NCBI GenBank assembly: GCA_023375675.1 | Contig: JALQBC010000005.1 | Location: forward strand, 310,001 to 374,000 | DNA: 64,000 bases | Source of the DNA: Cytospora piceicola | Taxonomy: Eukaryota; Ascomycota; Sordariomycetes; Diaporthales; Cytosporaceae | Reading direction: 5' to 3' | In this document: positions 37,876 to 49,148 of the stretch, piece by piece | Numbering within the stretch: the first letter of the stretch is position 1 | Layout: the number at the start of each line of letters is the position of its first letter | The notes under the pieces: model-generated | Told to the model about the DNA's origin: nothing | What the model saw: only the letters and a program-made list of their open reading frames with translations | Databases searched by the model: none | Made by a program: the position numbers and the translations under genes

Positions 37876-39969
37876 TTAGTATTCCTCTACTCCTGTCAAG
37901 CCGCCCACGAGGCCCTGCATCCTGCGCCCCAGCAGGTCGTCCGAGCTAGCCAGGCTGTTCAGCGGCGTCTTGTCGCCATTCTTCTTCGTACGACCGTTTG
38001 TTCTCCTATTGCGTTTCTTTTCCTGGCCCTCGCCATCGGCCTCTTCGCCATTCCCGTCCTTCGTAACCTCCGCAGCATCCTTGCCGTTCTTCACGCCGTT
38101 TGTCGACGTCTTGCCCCTGGCCTTGGTCATCCCGATCTCCAGTAGCCCCTCGTCTCCGCTCGACTCGGCCCTCATGTGGTGCCGCCCTGAGCTCTCCGCC
38201 GCCTTGTGCATCGTCTGCCGGCGCCTCTCCCGCGCGCGCCGCTCACTGTCGTTGAAGGCATCCTCGATCCACCTGGCCGAGCGCTCGATGAGTTTCCACG
38301 CGGGCGGGTAGATCGTCGGGAACTGGAGGAAGCCGTGGGAGATTCCGGGGATGAGGACGACCTCGGCAGCATCCTTGTCGTTGAAGCCCTCTGCCATGGC
38401 GTCCGTGTCGCGGTACTCGGTCCGCTGACTGCCCGAGGCGTACATAGCCGCCTTGACTCGGCGGAGGCGGCCAGCGAGGATGACCGTGTCGTCTACTAGA
38501 GGGTCGCGCTCGCCGGTGAGGAAGTAAGTCTTGGGGAAGCGGGAGAGGAGCATGTCGGGGGCGAGTATGGGCGACAGTAGGTAGTCCTGGCTGAAGTCCG
38601 GCCTGTTGTGCGGTCCGATGTACAAGATGATCATGGCGCGCATCGTCTCGGGGGTCAGTACCCGATCGTTGAAGTAGGAGATCATGGAGGACATGGCGAG
38701 TCGCGTGCGAAGCGGTTCAGAATGATGAGATGCACTCCCAGACACCTTCCCGGCTTTGGTTGAAGAAGGCTCGTCCGGTGGCTGGGTCTCGGTCCACTTC
38801 GTCGGTGTCGCGTGTGCGTACTTAGGCTGAGGCGTGCGAGCACCTTCAGGGCTTGTCAACCCTTTTCCATGTCGATCATCGACCTTGGGTAGGCTGATGG
38901 ATAGCTTTGTAGAGTCATCCTCGTCGTCCGAGTGGTGTGGGGTTCCGACGAGGTTGTTGTACTGCATGCTCTTCCGCCGAGCAATGGTGTTGTTGGTGGC
39001 TCGCATTCTTCGATCCTGGATCAAGGCCATCTGCTCGTCCGACATCCAATTACCGATATTCATGTCCAGTGCTGGGTAGAAGAGAACCAAAGCGTCAGGT
39101 GCAGGCAGACCGGCCTGCCCTTGGAAACGACTTGAAGGGAAGAGACCACCTTCGATGATCATCAGGGTCATGGCCGTGGCAAGGTTTCCTCCAGCACTGT
39201 CACCAGTGACCACAACCTTGGGTATCTCCCGCCCAGACATGCCGATGCAACGACCGCGACTCTTGATGAGAGTGGCATAGACATCGTAGCACTCGTTGAT
39301 GGCATAGGGGTACGGATACTCCGGTGCCTTTTTGTAGTCGAGACTGAGAACAGGGAGCCCTGTTTTGGCCGCCCAAGAGAGCAGCTTATCATCGTTGCAG
39401 CGTGGATCCATTGCAATGAAGCCGCCTCCTGGGAGGTCCAGCACGACCTTGTTGTGCTGTTCGAGTTCCGACAGTGGCCCGTCGTAGTATAGCCAAGCGG
39501 ATACAGGCTCCTTGTAATCGCTCGAGGATGGTCTCGGGATACGAACAGCACGCGGTGGCCAGCGCGAGTGACGAGGGCGGATGAGCTTCTGAAAGAAGCT
39601 GAGGTAAGGACTCGTTCCCTTGTTCCAGCTGATCCTGAGGTGCTCAACCGTCAGATTGCCTCGGACCTTGCGCACCTTCTCATCTGCCTTCTCTGCGGCG
39701 AACAGATAGAACACGGTGAAGATGAGACTGGAGATGTCCCTCAGCCACCTCGATCTGATCTTCATTGCGGTCCAAAACCCGGCGTCAAGTGCCGTCAAGA
39801 CCCAGGTTGCTCGGTAGTATGTTGCATCGTACATGTTGGACAGTGGTTCCGGACTGGCCAACCCAACAAGGGTGCTGAAGTTCCGGCCAGCATAAAGCAT
39901 GGTCATGGTCATGGCAACGATCTGCCATGCCGTCAGCCCCTTGGAAGAGAGCTTAGAGAAGATGCGCAC
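37876..39969 (-). CDS. Membrane-associated alpha/beta hydrolase (lipase/esterase, HSL-like)
   Basis: A long uninterrupted frame of 697 codons. Weakly hydrophobic segments near 12-40 and 78-92 suggest membrane association. The catalytic core shows LDLPGGGF at about 178-184, in the place of the HGGG oxyanion motif of the hormone-sensitive lipase family, the nucleophile GDSAGGN with Ser258, an acidic residue in GERDPLVDD (Asp488) and His545 in GISHGF. About 100 residues of low complexity (325-425) and a basic tail from about 600 are added to the fold. It probably hydrolyses a lipid or sterol ester, but the substrate is unknown. The 5' end is uncertain: codon 39969 is GTG and the first in-frame ATG is at 39912. 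A tiny upstream exon (40071-40056) spliced to 39992 would give a natural ATG and about 710 residues, but is speculative. Confidence 0.85.
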   Translation of the reverse strand: MRIFSKLSSKGLTAWQIVAMTMTMLYAGRNFSTLVGLASPEPLSNMYDATYYRATWVLTALDAGFWTAMKIRSRWLRDISSLIFTVFYLFAAEKADEKVRKVRGNLTVEHLRISWNKGTSPYLSFFQKLIRPRHSRWPPRAVRIPRPSSSDYKEPVSAWLYYDGPLSELEQHNKVVLDLPGGGFIAMDPRCNDDKLLSWAAKTGLPVLSLDYKKAPEYPYPYAINECYDVYATLIKSRGRCIGMSGREIPKVVVTGDSAGGNLATAMTLMIIEGGLFPSSRFQGQAGLPAPDALVLFYPALDMNIGNWMSDEQMALIQDRRMRATNNTIARRKSMQYNNLVGTPHHSDDEDDSTKLSISLPKVDDRHGKGLTSPEGARTPQPKYAHATPTKWTETQPPDEPSSTKAGKVSGSASHHSEPLRTRLAMSSMISYFNDRVLTPETMRAMIILYIGPHNRPDFSQDYLLSPILAPDMLLSRFPKTYFLTGERDPLVDDTVILAGRLRRVKAAMYASGSQRTEYRDTDAMAEGFNDKDAAEVVLIPGISHGFLQFPTIYPPAWKLIERSARWIEDAFNDSERRARERRRQTMHKAAESSGRHHMRAESSGDEGLLEIGMTKARGKTSTNGVKNGKDAAEVTKDGNGEEADGEGQEKKRNRRTNGRTKKNGDKTPLNSLASSDDLLGRRMQGLVGGLTGVEEY

Positions 39970-39992
39970 GAGGGGCGGGCCATGTTTGTGCC

Positions 39993-41852
39993 CTCTGTTC
40001 TCTCAAAGTCAGATGCGGGTCAGTGTGAAGGAGGAAAGGGTCAGACGCACTTTACTAAATATGCGGTCCATAATGCCAAAACGGCCAAGATCTGTAGTCT
40101 TCGCGACTTCACAGATGGCCGGCCGAGCACATGGTCTATCATGATTGCTGAAGGACCGGTGAGGATATTAAGTCTATACCAATATATCTGGAGCAGAGCG
40201 AGTTCTAAGCGGGCTGTGAGACGCTGTCACATGCAGCAGACATGCTGGCTACACGGATTCGAAGAGAATAATCGATATCAATATGATATGGTCAGACAAG
40301 TGTGTGTGTAGTAAGAACAAAGAAGATGGCAAACCCAAGAGCAAAAGTCAAAACTCGCCGGAACAACGACAAGGTTGGAATGAGGAAGTCGTTTACTGGC
40401 CGCACAGTTCCCGGTGTAATCCAATGCGTATGACCTCGAGCTGTCTTGGGGCATGTCAGATGGTCAACAAGGAGTCTCGACCTGTCCGGGATCCCGTCGA
40501 GGCGACTTTTTTGACATGTGATTGTTGCACTGCGCTGCGGCTGTATTTGGAATGGCGCACCGGTACGTCGGATATCGTCCCACGCAGGTCATTGGTTTGC
40601 TTTAAGCCCAATGGTAACCTAAGGATTACACTTTACCTAGGTAGAGAGAGTATCGGCAGGCTATCTACATTGTTGCTGGCATGGGGGTGACTCCCTATGA
40701 TCCCGGGGTTTCGTACGTACCTAGGCATCTAGGTATGTAGACCTGGTAGATAGACTGATACTGTTAGATATGTGCATGGCAGCATGAGCAGATGGGTGGG
40801 CTGGGTGGCTCTCATCAATGCATACATGCATACATGCATGTGCCAAGAGGACAGCATATTGGACAACTCGAATCTATGACGTTGGTCCCCTTGAAATCTT
40901 TGGAGAAGGTAATCAAGATGCAACGTCATGGTTCTGGTGATGATCATGGCCTTGTCTCATCGTCAAGTGGTTCCAGATGGAGTCGTTCCTGAGTGGAACA
41001 GGGGCCAGGCCAGGCCAGCTCAGCTCACACCGCGAGCATGTGAAAGAAGGACGAGCCTTGCTATAAGTATAACAATTAAACGGGGCTTGCCGCGTGCTTG
41101 GGTACCTAGGTATGCATAATATTACTTCGTATGCACCATTCCCATTCCCATCGCCCGTCGCCCGTCGCCTATCGCTCGCATGTCTATTCTCTCTTTAAAA
41201 GAAAAGTCGTGAAGCTTTTGGTTCGAATGACATCTCCAAGGTTGGTCTCAAATGTCTCGACTTGAGTTCATCACAGCTGCACCAGTGGGTACAATCCAAT
41301 GATGACCTCTCTCATTGTTGATTGTTACCAAGACGGCGTTCGGTGAGGACCATCGACTTGTGTGACCGCAAACCATGGCGAGAGGTCTGCCCCTCGGATG
41401 CACGCCAATCCACGGTATCCTACAAGATTGAGGGATGAGGGATGAGGGGAGAAGAGGGAGAAGGCATGTGCCATAACACCATAATCAATTAATATTGACT
41501 TCCCCAGGTACCACCCCTGCGATCTCGGGAGGGCCAAACCCCCTACGGCTCCTCGCCCCACGGTCTAAGTCCAGCCGGCCCTGGAGCTTCCCTCTAAAAT
41601 TTCGTCCCAAGGCACCGCTATCGGGGCCAATCGAGGCCGATAAGGGAATGAGTGTCATCGCTGCGCACACCTGCGCATTCTCCGTCTTTGAGTAGCATCA
41701 TGTTCGTTAACACTTCTTAGTGACTCATTCATTTTCTTTCCCAGTCGTCTTTGGGCACTTCAAGTTGAATATTGAAAACATTGACGGGTTGTATTTCTTC
41801 TTGAACATATTCGCGCATCCCTTTGTTTTTTTTACGCAGCATCTCGTTCGAC
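39993..41852. other. Divergent intergenic region, hydrolase / acetylornithine aminotransferase
   Basis: About 1.9 kb between two divergent starts, holding both promoters. It contains CCTAGGTA clusters (about 40634-40740 and 41100-41112), an alternating ATGCAT-rich stretch (about 40817-40842) and duplicated CCCATTCCCATC / CCCGTCGCCCGTCGCC motifs near 41140-41170. Confidence 0.5.
40817..40842. repeat. Alternating ATGCATAC repeat
   Basis: About three copies of an 8-bp unit (ATGCATAC) of alternating purine and pyrimidine, partly self-complementary, in intergenic DNA. Confidence 0.6.
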
Positions 41853-43347
41853 ATGGCTTTCAGGACTCGATTGCAAAGGGCTGCGGCTGGTTTGGCTGCT
41901 CGACCCTGCCGCTCTTCTGCCTCATACTCTGCCCCTGCCAGACTGCGTGCCTATTCCCAGGCTACGGCTGTGCCAACGAGCAATCCGGCCCAAGATGCCC
42001 AGGAAACCGTAGCTGTGAGCAGCCTTTCACTGAATTCGACCCTCTAATTGGCATCCCACTGACCACAGTAACTCTCAGAGAAATGCGAACCTTCCTAACC
42101 CAGATCCCACGGCCGACTCGCCCAGTGCTGCCATGGTGAATAGCCATGCCCCATTTATGGTCGCTACCTACTCGCGCCCACCGCCCGTATTCGTTCAAGG
42201 AAAGGGTTCATACCTGTGGGATGTCGAGAACAGACGCTACCTCGACTTCACATCCGGAATTGCCGTCAATGCTCTGGGACACTGCGACCCCCAGTTCTCC
42301 GACATCATTGCCGACCAAGCCAAGACCCTCGTCCACGCGTCCAACCTCTACTACAACCCCTGGACCGGTGCTCTGTCCAAGCTCCTGGTCGAGAAGACGC
42401 TCGAGGCCGGCTGCATGCACAATGCCGCCTCTGTCTTTATCTGCAACTCCGGCTCCGAGGCCAACGAGGCTGGTATCAAGTTCGCCCGCAAGGTTGGCAA
42501 GGTCCTCGACCCCTCTGGCGCAAAGCACGAGTTCGTGTCCTTCCACAACTCCTTCCACGGCCGGACCATGGGCAGTCTGTCTGCGACGCCCAATCCCAAA
42601 TACCAGCAGCCCTTCTCCCCCATGGTGCCGGGCTTCAAGTACGGCAAATTCAATGACATCTCTGCCATCAACGACCTCGTGACGGAGAAGACATGCGGTG
42701 TCATAATAGAGCCCATCCAAGGCGAAGGTGGCGTCCAGGTGGCGAGCACCGAGTTCCTCGTCGCACTCGCCAAGCGGTGCAAGGAGGTCGGTGCTGTATT
42801 GCACTACGACGAGATCCAGTGCGGTCTGTCGCGGACTGGCACCCTTTGGGCCCACGGTAACTTGCCCAAGGAAGCCCACCCCGACATCTTGACCACGGCC
42901 AAGGCACTCGGAAACGGTTTCCCCATCGGCGCCGTCATTGTGAGCAAGGACGTCGGCGAGAAGATCAAGGTCGGCGACCACGGAACCACCTTCGGTGGCA
43001 ACCCCCTGGCCTCGCGCCTGGCACACTACATTGTCAACAGGCTGGCAGACCCGGCCCTGCAGAAGGAAGTAGTAGCCAAGGGCGAGATCTTTGCCAGTGG
43101 CTTCAAGAAGCTGCAGGCCAAGTTCCCCGGGCTGGTCTCTGAGGTCCGTGGTCGGGGCCTGATTCTCGGTCTCCAGCTGACCGAGGACCCTACGCCGATC
43201 ATCAAGGCTGCCCGCGAGAGGGGGCTTCTCATCATCACGGCCGGTACCAACACGCTCCGCTTCGTGCCAGCATTGACCATTTCCGAGGCGGAGATTGAGG
43301 AGGGCTTGAACATCCTGGAGCAGGCAATTGCTGCCACCCGATCTTAA
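41853..43347 (+). CDS. ARG8: Acetylornithine aminotransferase, mitochondrial
   Basis: Two exons, 41853-42014 and 42079-43347, with a 64-nt intron (GTGAGC...CTCAG); about 476 residues. The first 36 residues are rich in Arg, Ala and Ser without acids, a typical mitochondrial targeting peptide. The class-III PLP aminotransferase domain shows NSGSEANE near 177, FHGRTMGSLS, IIEPIQGEGG, LHYDEIQCG with Asp298 contacting PLP, and TTAKALGNG with Lys329 as the Schiff-base lysine; HGTTFGGNPLA follows. It converts N-acetylglutamate semialdehyde to N2-acetylornithine in arginine synthesis in the mitochondrial matrix. A more upstream acceptor at 42068 would put a stop in frame, so 42078 was chosen. Codon use is strongly C-ending, typical of well-expressed genes. 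Confidence 0.95.
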
Positions 43348-44101
43348 GCGTACATTTGAATGATAAGCAGAAGACGCTCGAAATATACCCTACCCCGACG
43401 TTTTGCTTTGGATCTGTATATATCTGCTATTCGGGAACAGGAGTTTAGGCCTCAAAAACTGGGCGACTCGATGCATGGTATAATATATGCTACTTGCTCT
43501 GAGTTGTCCCTTTCTTTTTCAACATGCATATTGCTCTTGCTAGCGGCCCTCACGCACACTAACTCCTACAAGGGGATACACATGGGTCCCAAGTAAAGAT
43601 AACAGTCTATGGCATTTTCTCCTTTTAATACTTCTTCCTTATTGCCTGATTCGTCTCCCACGCTTTGTTCTCCGAAGTAGGGCTCATATATTCGGTTGTA
43701 TTGTCCAGGCACTAGGGAACAGGCGCAGCCAATCAGTGCTTCTGCAGCTTTCTACATCAAGTGATTGATCACCTTCGGGTATTCTGGAGTTGATTCACTC
43801 ACAAAGTTTCACATCCTACCACTGCTGCTCACCGGCTTACCTTGATGATTATTTACCAGCCCATACAGGTCAGCTTTGGGCAAAAGAACACTACATGCAT
43901 CCCAAATTGATCATTTCTTACACTACATGCTTTCTCCGAGTGCACCCCGCCTACCCGAAGAAGGCTCACCAGCCGAGATCACACTCTGCTTACTATTGAT
44001 CTACCATCCTTGTGGATTGGCTCTAGTCAAAGCCATGATGCTTCTCATGGAAGATCTGCCTACTCCCACCTCCCTAAACTCATTTGAGGTCTCAAGGCAC
44101 T
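43348..44101. other. Intergenic region between the ARG8 and LRR-protein genes
   Basis: About 750 bp holding the aminotransferase 3' UTR and the promoter of the next plus-strand gene. No gene is seen. Confidence 0.55.
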
Positions 44102-46684
44102 ATGGATGAGCCACCTCCGTCATACAATGAGGCGATTCGCCAGAAGGACTGGCTCGAGATCGTCGCCCCATACGTCGACGTCCGTGACTACGGCAATATC
44201 TGCCGCGTGTCGCAGAGATTCTATGCAGTTTTTGCGATCCGGTTGTGGAAGGATCCTCTGTCCATATTGCGCAAGTTGCGACGCAATACATCCACTGGTG
44301 AGTCCTCGGCCCAGACGAGCAACCGCCTTGAGCAACTGCCTTATGCATGTCTCTGTCTGTAGTTTGATCCCACTGATCTGACCTATCTAGAGCACCAATG
44401 GTACTCGTACTTCATCAAACACATGGGGAGAGGAGTCAGGAAGTCCACCGCGTCCATGGTGGCCGTTATGGATTTTCGTGGTGCTAATATGTCGTGTGGT
44501 TTCACACCGGGCACGTTGAACAGCGACGTACTCCGCGAGATCCCAGCTCGGTTCCCTAGGGTGCGCTGCCTCCTGCTTGATAGTCACTCCGACTTGGACC
44601 CTTCGATGCTTTCCAAGAATTCGGTCCTGTCGCGACATCCACATTCCTCTCTCGAAGAGCTTCATCTACTCAGCCTAGCCGACTGTGGACTGCCGCTTCC
44701 AGCGAAGTTTGCTGTCGACCGGTGGCTGTCGGGACTGGTGTACCTCGACTTGTCCAACACCCCAGGGTCTCTGCAGAACCAAATCGACCAGAGATCTCTC
44801 AACAAGGCTAATCTGCCACGGCTGCGTACTCTTAAAGTCAGGAGCAAGGGTCTGAATCACGCCACGGCAAGTGCCATTGTACGCGAGTTTGAGACCCAAC
44901 TCTGGAGTCTTGACGTGTCGAGTAACAATTTGGGTGACAAGTTCCTCGAAGACCTATCAGCGTTCAGCATTCCGACCTATTCGGCCATCAAGCTGCAGAC
45001 GACTGGCCATTTCGAGGTCGAGGGAAAGATCAGATCTATCAAGGATGACAGCGGCTATCCCAACGGCCGCTTCTATTTTATCGAGGAGTCTGCGTTGAGT
45101 GCGACTTTCTCCTGTCCTGAGCGGTATCTTTCGGATACCCCTATCTACCACCCCGAGAACACCCACAGGGCCGACAACGATGGATTACCCACCCTGCGTA
45201 CCCGGCTTAACGGACGAGGTCGTCCTCGAGGAGACTCTGTCTCGGATGCGCTACAAGTATTGGCAGGCGGCCCCGGAGAGGATGTCCCAGATGCACCATA
45301 CCTGCACGACTCACCTCACTGGCCGCCTCAAGGTGCCGGCACCACACATTTGCATCTCAACGGCCTCGCCGTCAGTGCGACCGCCGTAAAGCGCCTTCTA
45401 CAATACTCCCCTGGCTACATCGAACATTTCGAGTGCGACAGTGCGGTATGTTTTTCCCCTCAACATTTATCAGCACTGAGGAGCAAGGCACCGTGGTTGT
45501 CCCAATCGGCCTCTATAATTGGCCTTCCGGGGGCCGCATACCTGTTCCGCCCCGTCATCTCCTCGAACCTGCGCGTGCTGAGGATCCACCACTCGCTCGT
45601 CACCAACACCCCGACCGTCGCCTGCCGCAGCACCGACGTCCTCACCAAGCTGTGGCTGGCGGAGACGTGCCTGCGGGAGAGGCTGGACCTTGCGTACCCG
45701 CAGACGTACGTGCCGGACATGAACCCGCGCCTCCACTCGCTCACCCTCTGCATGGTACCGCGCTACTCTACCGGCGCCGTCACCGAGCGACTCATCAACT
45801 TTCTGAAGCTGGCGGCTCGGCAGGAACAGATGATCGAGAGGGTCAGGGCATCGACGCCTCCTCGTGGGCCCCCTGTTCTGGACGGCCTCCGACACATCCG
45901 CCTGGAGTTCGAGCCCGACGCTGAAGATGAGACTGCCAGTCTTGTGGACGAGGCCGATGAGCTGGATCCCGGTGCACTCTTGGACCGGGGGGAGGGTTCC
46001 TTCTCGTTCTTCAGCGAGAGCGCCTGGGACCCGCCGTCGTCTCCGGTGAGGAGCAAGGCGAAGAAGCAGCCCTCCGCAGCCTCCCCGGCGGTGGTGAGGC
46101 CGCCAGGGACCACCGGGACGGAGAACCCCACAGAGACGCCAGCGCCCGAGAAGCTCACCCGCGCGCCCTTGGACCAGGCGGGGGGCGAGCACATGGACGT
46201 CGCCATCAGGGCCCCCGGCGCCCCCGCCGGGGAGCTCCACCTCCCCGTGTGGGTCGGCACCGGCGTCGCCGGCGCGGCCAACCCGCCCGCCACGAACGAG
46301 TACATGCGCAACGTCTGCGGCGCGGCCGTCGTCGCCGCCGACGGCGACGACGGCGTCATAGCCGCGACCCCGTGCCACGTCGCCGCGGGCGTCCCGGCCG
46401 GCTCCCTCGTCCTCCGCCGGGCGTGGGACGCGATGCTGGCGCCGGCGGGCGGGGGAATCGGGCGGCCGGCCGGGGCGGCGCTGAGGGGCAGCATGCGGGA
46501 CGTCCTCGGGGAGGTCAAGGCGTTCCGGCTGAGGGCGAGGAGGCGGTACGCGGAGGCAGGGGCGGGGCGGGGCGCGGGCGGGGGTGGGGGTGCCGGGGAC
46601 GGGGAGCACGAGCACTGGAGAGGGGAGCTGGTTGTTGCGCTGTCGCGGGGGGGCGGCGCGCAGTCTTCGGGTTATTGGCGCTGA
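44102..46684 (+). CDS. Leucine-rich-repeat / F-box-like protein
   Basis: Two exons, 44102-44297 and 44391-46684, with a 93-nt intron (GTGAGT...ATCTAG) joining NTST-EHQWY; about 829 residues. The N-terminal 60 residues (EAIRQKDWLEIVAPYV, YGNICRVSQRFYAVF, LWKDPL) look like an F-box-type helix bundle. Leucine-rich segments follow: RVRCLLLDSH, LEELHLLSLADC, GLVYLDLSN and LWSLDVSSNNLGD. A conserved-looking central region contains LRVLRIHHSLVT and ERLDLAYPQTYVPDMNPRL. If it acts like other F-box/LRR proteins it would recruit substrates to an SCF ubiquitin ligase, but this is inference. The last 250 residues are Pro/Ala/Gly-rich and GC-extreme, ending YWR. The antisense strand of that part has long spurious frames. 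Confidence 0.8.
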
Positions 46685-47717
46685 AGGTCAGGGTGGATGG
46701 AACTGGTTGGTAGCCGTTGTGCTGGGTGCTGCGGATCACTATGGTCGAGGACCTACGCCGTCTTCCTATGAAATTCCTCGTTTATTCTGAAGATTCACTG
46801 CCACAGACCTGAGTGCGTTGCCGTTGACCTAGGTGCCGATTGGTCTGAGTTCAGTGTCGACTTGTCAAATCCTCAAGAACTCTAAGCTTCCTGATCGGCA
46901 CAAGACGGTTAATAGTTGGATCGTTCAGAGTATATAGCTCGACGCAACACATCGATATAGGCACTATAGTCTTCCTTTGTTTTGTCTAATAGACTTGCCG
47001 GGGGGTAGAGTCGATGCCAACGTAAAATCCCCCCCCCCCGGGTTTCTTTTGTCGCCTCTTTTCTCTATCGTGGACGTTTTCACATCATACTCACTCTCTA
47101 TATTGGTTCTTATGTCAGGTGTGACTTACTTGGTGACTGTGAGTGTGAGTAAGTCCTTACCAGAGACACAGAGCTGTTCTCGTGATAGAGTCAATTCGGT
47201 ACCTTGCTCTTCGGTGGAACGGGCTGGAGTCTGAATGTAATATTGGCTCATATGAGTATAAGTTGATTCATGTTATAATGCACGGTATTCTCACAGAAAC
47301 ATAGCCCAGTCCCACGCAAGGAGAAAGCGTGCCAAGAAAGTCCAAGAGCAAATTCACCGCCAGCACAACGTCGATCCGAGTATAAGGTATACCTAGGTAG
47401 CTAAAGATAACCCTTGCAAGTTCCACCAGCTAACGAAGCGTTCTGGAAAACGTCAGATAGAGAAATCGGATGTCGTTGTCAGATAAGCCTACGTTGCCAA
47501 AGGCCTCGAGCCTCTTTAAATACAACTGAGAACGCACACAGGTCGGAACGTCACCACCCGTGCCACTATAACTGCTCGGAACTGCTTACATGTATATATA
47601 CTACTACATGCATTCAGCTGGTTTTATTCCTTGATAATTGCAGTATGCTTCGATGCACATGCTATGCTCTCTATGCAACAAAAGATGATTCAAATCATCA
47701 TCTCGAAGAGTATCAAG
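46685..47717. other. Intergenic region after the LRR-protein gene
   Basis: About 1 kb with a C run at about 47030-47038 and a CCTAGGTAGCTA word near 47392. No gene is supported. Confidence 0.5.
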
Positions 47718-47990
47718 TTAGTGTTGCCCAGATGTCCTTGTGCTCAACCAGGTAATGGTTCCGAGTGAACTCCCTCGTAACAACCGCGATGTTTGCAGGG
47801 AAATGGCTTCTCTCCAGTTATGTGTGCGCTCGTGCCTAGTCAGAGTGTTTCTTATCCCCAAGGCCTTCCTACAGCCTTCCCATTCGCAAGCGTACAGTCT
47901 CGGCACACATATACACATATCTATATACACGAGCTGTGAATAAGCCTCGTGACGGCGTTGACGTTTCGTTTCTCCAGTGCATGCATGCAC
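47718..47990 (-). CDS. Orphan C2H2 zinc-finger frame (possible exon or gene fragment)
   Basis: A 90-codon frame encodes one well-formed classical zinc finger, YACEWEGCRKALGIRNTLTRHERTH (C-x4-C-x12-H-x3-H), encoded at about 47810-47890. Outside the finger the sequence shows no structure, and no neighbouring exon with a second finger is visible within 1 kb. A possible acceptor (TTATTCACAG) lies just upstream of the finger on the minus strand, so this might be one exon of a spliced gene. It could equally be the relic of a larger zinc-finger gene. The first Met codon is not supported by context. Confidence 0.3.
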   Translation of the reverse strand: MHACTGETKRQRRHEAYSQLVYIDMCICVPRLYACEWEGCRKALGIRNTLTRHERTHNWREAISLQTSRLLRGSSLGTITWLSTRTSGQH

Positions 47991-49148
47991 GCATGCATGT
48001 CATCATCAAACTCGTGGGAGCCCGCTGCCAATCTTAAATGTGGCCTGCCGCAAGAGATCGACGGACCGGTACCTGTCCGGACTGTCAATGTTGTCGCTCA
48101 CCGGGGTCGGCACGAGGATCCGGCGCAGCACTCGAGTAAACCACACCCACCGTGTCCGGAGATGCCCATCTGGGGGATCCGTTCCGGACCAGGACACCCC
48201 AAATGGTTTGATTCATCGCCCAATCGGGGCTCGCCCAAAGGAAGCCAAGGCTTGCTGGTCTGCCTGTCTGCCTATCTTTTTGGAAATCCTCCCCATATTG
48301 CCGATCATGAATTTTGACTGCACCTCACCTCCACCGCCGCGGCGACGCCGTTTCGTACCCCCGCCGCCTTTCAGGCACACACTGACACTGACGTGCTAGT
48401 AATGCTCGTCGTGGTAGTAGATCTGCGTGGCTCGAGCGTACACCGTACTTTGCAGTTCCATGTGGATACTGCACAAGTCATATTTCCATCGCCCTCGTCT
48501 GTGGGCTTGGCCCCCAGGAAGGCGAAAAGAGGCGTCCGGGTTCGGGTTCGGGTTCCGGCCACGAGGAGCTCAAAAAGGAGAAGTGTCGCACGCTATGAGT
48601 ACGGATTAGAGGGATCGACACCGACACCAGCTAGCTTCAGTGGTAGGTAAATAAGCATGTAGATAGACACGTAGTTAATTTGCAAAATGACGTACGATCA
48701 ATCAGAGCGGGCAAAGGCTTGTTTTGTTTTAAAACGTCATTTCATTTTCGGGCGTTACTCATCGGGGATCTAATCTCGAACCGGATCCATCGACTTCGTC
48801 CCTTGATGCCGTATGCTTTGTGTTCGTAGTAGTGGTAGTATGCAGAAGACATGGCCACCACAAACTCAAAAAATTTGGCTGATGTGCACAATCGCGTCCA
48901 GAATCTCCCCTTGATTCGGTTCAAGATCACAGTCGAACCTCTGGATCATGCATCCCAACTATGTACAAGAAACGAAGCAAACATGTTTTTCCCTCCCTAT
49001 CCTTCCCAACCTGACCTAGATCCCCGCATATTCATCATGACTGCTCGTGTAAATCGGTTCGCGGACCTCATGAACGCCACTAAACCCTACCCGCAAAATC
49101 AACGAAACGCCGATGGAATGTTGGTTAATTGACCGACCGACCAGGTGA
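47991..49148. other. Intergenic region, 3' side of the GH128-family gene
   Basis: About 1.2 kb. A palindromic ATGCATGCA stretch begins just inside the neighbouring frame (47979-48000). The part nearest 49148 should be the 3' UTR of the wall protein gene. A plus-strand frame at 48851-49132 has no recognisable features. Confidence 0.45.

Noticed and set aside
42208..43026. Minus-strand 272-codon frame over ARG8
   Set aside because: Antisense to conserved aminotransferase sequence; codon bias alone explains its length.
45470..46615. Minus-strand Arg/Gly/Pro-rich frame of 381 codons
   Set aside because: It lies opposite the GC-extreme coding tail of the LRR protein; GC-rich codons suppress stops on the other strand.
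48851..49132. Plus-strand 93-codon frame downstream of the GH128-family gene
   Set aside because: No domain, signal or splice evidence, and it overlaps the expected 3' UTR of the minus-strand gene.
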